From Chlorokybus atmophyticus (taxonomy: Eukaryota; Streptophyta; Chlorokybophyceae; Chlorokybales; Chlorokybaceae), in assembly GCA_009103225.1 (NCBI GenBank), contig RHPI01002533.1, positions 395,911-459,910 on the forward strand: a stretch of 64,000 nucleotides of DNA, in the 5' to 3' direction. Position numbers and translations under genes: made by a program. This document shows, one piece after another, positions 62,408 to 64,000 of this stretch (positions within the stretch are counted from its first letter, which is position 1; every line of letters starts with the position of its first letter). The notes beneath the pieces are model-generated. The model ran no database searches, was not told where the DNA came from, and worked only from the letters and a program-made list of their open reading frames with translations.

Positions 62408-64000
62408 CGCCGCCCGCCGCCAGGCCAGGCCAGGCCAAGGCCAACCGACGGCTGCAAGGTGCAGTCTGTGCTAGGAAATGAAAAAAAATATAGGAGTTTG
62501 TTCAGTTAACTGTTAACCGCTTAGGCGCTCCTTCTAACTAAGTATCCGGTTAAGTGAAACTTCATAGCAAACCGCTGATTGAGTTACTGCCTCATCACGT
62601 GACACTGTCATGGTGATATATGGTGATAGTGGAGGCTGCTCTGCTGTGGCCCATGGCATGCAGAACCATGTGCGATAATCCATTCCGAAACACCAAAGCT
62701 CTATTCGCGTTTATCATCAGTGATGTCCTATTGGTAAATCAATGCTGACATAGCTCACGATCTACAAGTCTGATGTTGGGTGCACTGCTCAAAGCTACAG
62801 ACATTTATTCAAGGTAATGCATTTCATGATTCATGTTGCTCACATGGTGCACAAACAAATGCGATTTACATCACAGATACAACAATTTTCGATGTTCAAT
62901 ACATTTAATCTGCCAAATGTTATTCATGGTTTTGCATGAGGCATGCTGCACGGATAGTTTTCGCATGAATTTTCACCTCATCGTGATGTAATGCATTACA
63001 TAAAATGCCTATTTTAAATCTTATTGATTACTATCTGTAGTATTTGAACAGCAGCACGAAGAACATATCCATGGCAATGCGATGACGGAAGCACACGTGA
63101 CATTTTTGCTTCCGGCGCATTTTAAGGTTCGGGTGTCAAATCAGTAAGTTACACATTCGACAATTGATGATTAAAGCACCATGCAAAAGCGAGGAGAGGC
63201 GGCAAAGAAGTAGCGGTGTTCGACGGTTTTGCGCTGCTGCAGGGGTTACATCACGCACGCTTCAATGATACCCCTACCACTCTCCTCGTTGGTGAGGAGC
63301 AAGCAGGATTTTGGCTTACGACATGAGTTGAAGCACTTTGGTGACCATTTGGCACATCTGAGAGAAAAGTTACTCAATTTGAATGACGAGCCTACAACCT
63401 CGCCTACCATCCGGTTTGCCAATTAAGATGTCTACATACTTGAAACCGTGCATGTAGCATGTGCTTCGTAGTGTGACACTATCAAGCTCAATATGCTTAG
63501 CACATAGTGTTTCGCTGAACACCTAGGTAGGTAGAACGGTCTGAACGATTATGTGTGCACCGCTTTCAAGCGCAATGCATAAATTGGCAAGTTGCTTATG
63601 CTTGTGTGTTGGTTTGCAAGTTACATAGACATAGATTCATGCGGATATTCTTTGTTGCAGTACCATCATATAGAGCATCACGGATGCAATGAAGTACATT
63701 AAGAGACGCCGTGCATGAAGCACTTGAGATTTCTATGCATGGACATAAGCTGCAATGGAAACAACTTTCAAGTCATGTGACGGTGTCCATATTGTGCTAT
63801 AGACATGTGTGTTGACATGATTTTTTTGTTGTGTAAGATATATGCAACGTTTGCTGTGATGTGTGTGCTTGTGGTACTAGGAGTGGAAAATTGAGATCAA
63901 TAGTTCCATTAAACGCGGATATTGTACATGCATGTTCTGTAAGTATTGTGATTCAACACGTGTGCGCCTGTGCGTGTGATGGTGGTGGTGGGTGGAGGGG
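62408..64000. other. No gene recognised at right edge
   Basis: AT-richer sequence upstream of the GT29 gene. A plus-strand frame at 63229-63426 ends with LRHELKHFGDHLAHLREKLL, which could be a coding exon, but it is short, has no family match I know, and no clear splice partners. The end (gatggtggtggtgggtgg) is G/T-rich. Confidence 0.4.

Noticed and set aside
63229-63426. Possible exon with a helical LRHELKHFGDHLAHLREKLL stretch
   Set aside because: Too short, at the window edge, with no splice partners or family match.

Overview
The window is nuclear DNA from a photosynthetic, probably flagellated, green-lineage eukaryote. A prasinophyte or other green alga fits best, but I cannot name the species. 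The evidence is: small GT-AG introns in nearly every gene (most acceptors end in TGCAG or ACAG); plastid-type presequences on a ferredoxin-like protein and a saccharopine-dehydrogenase-like protein; plant-type chromatin genes (a DRM methyltransferase with permuted motifs and a MORC ATPase); a plant/prokaryote PPC-domain protein; and a BBS6/MKKS-like chaperonin, a family usually kept in ciliated lineages. There is no sign of bacterial operons, tRNAs, rRNA or CRISPR.

Layout from left to right (strand in brackets): a poorly resolved hypothetical gene with a C-terminal Cys/His cluster (+, about 0.6-2.8 kb); a membrane-anchored protein with two tandem kinase-like domains (-, 3.8-7.2); a PPC/DUF296 protein (+, 8.1-9.2); a glycolipid transfer protein (-, 10.2-11.5); ataxin-10 (+, 12.5-14.8); a plastid 2Fe-2S ferredoxin-like protein (+, 15.8-17.5); a saccharopine-dehydrogenase-like protein (+, 19.3-22.1); a small acidic protein (-, 22.9-24.0); a GPR107-type seven-TM protein (+, 25.0-26.9); a decayed retroelement (+, 27.7-28.5); a TMEM87-type seven-TM protein (-, 29.0-31.7); ribosomal protein eS6 (+, 32.2-34.0); a tandem repeat and a second decayed retroelement copy (-, 35.0-35.6); a sirtuin (-, 35.8-37.4); a 96-residue protein (+, 38.1-38.9); paired foldback hairpins (38.9-39.1); a MORC ATPase (+, 39.2-43.1); a conserved protein of unknown function with a ~500 bp GA repeat in an intron (-, 43.7-46.1); a TPR protein (-, 46.7-49.6); a DRM DNA methyltransferase with three N-terminal UBZ-like zinc fingers (-, 50.3-53.6); an MKKS/BBS6-like chaperonin (+, 54.7-57.7); and a GT29 sialyltransferase-like protein with a polyglutamine stem (-, 59.5-62.4). 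The last 1.6 kb holds nothing I can support.

I built the exon models by hand. For fourteen of the genes (spans given with explicit joins) every junction keeps the reading frame from ATG to stop, which is strong internal support. The gene at 0.6-2.8 kb, the 5' part of the gene at 43.7-46.1 kb and the first exon of the chaperonin are less certain.

Themes: three silencing-related genes (sirtuin, MORC, DRM) lie within 18 kb, and two members of the same seven-TM superfamily converge on one retroelement remnant. The most unusual products are the UBZ-DRM protein and the tandem pseudokinase/kinase-like secretory protein.
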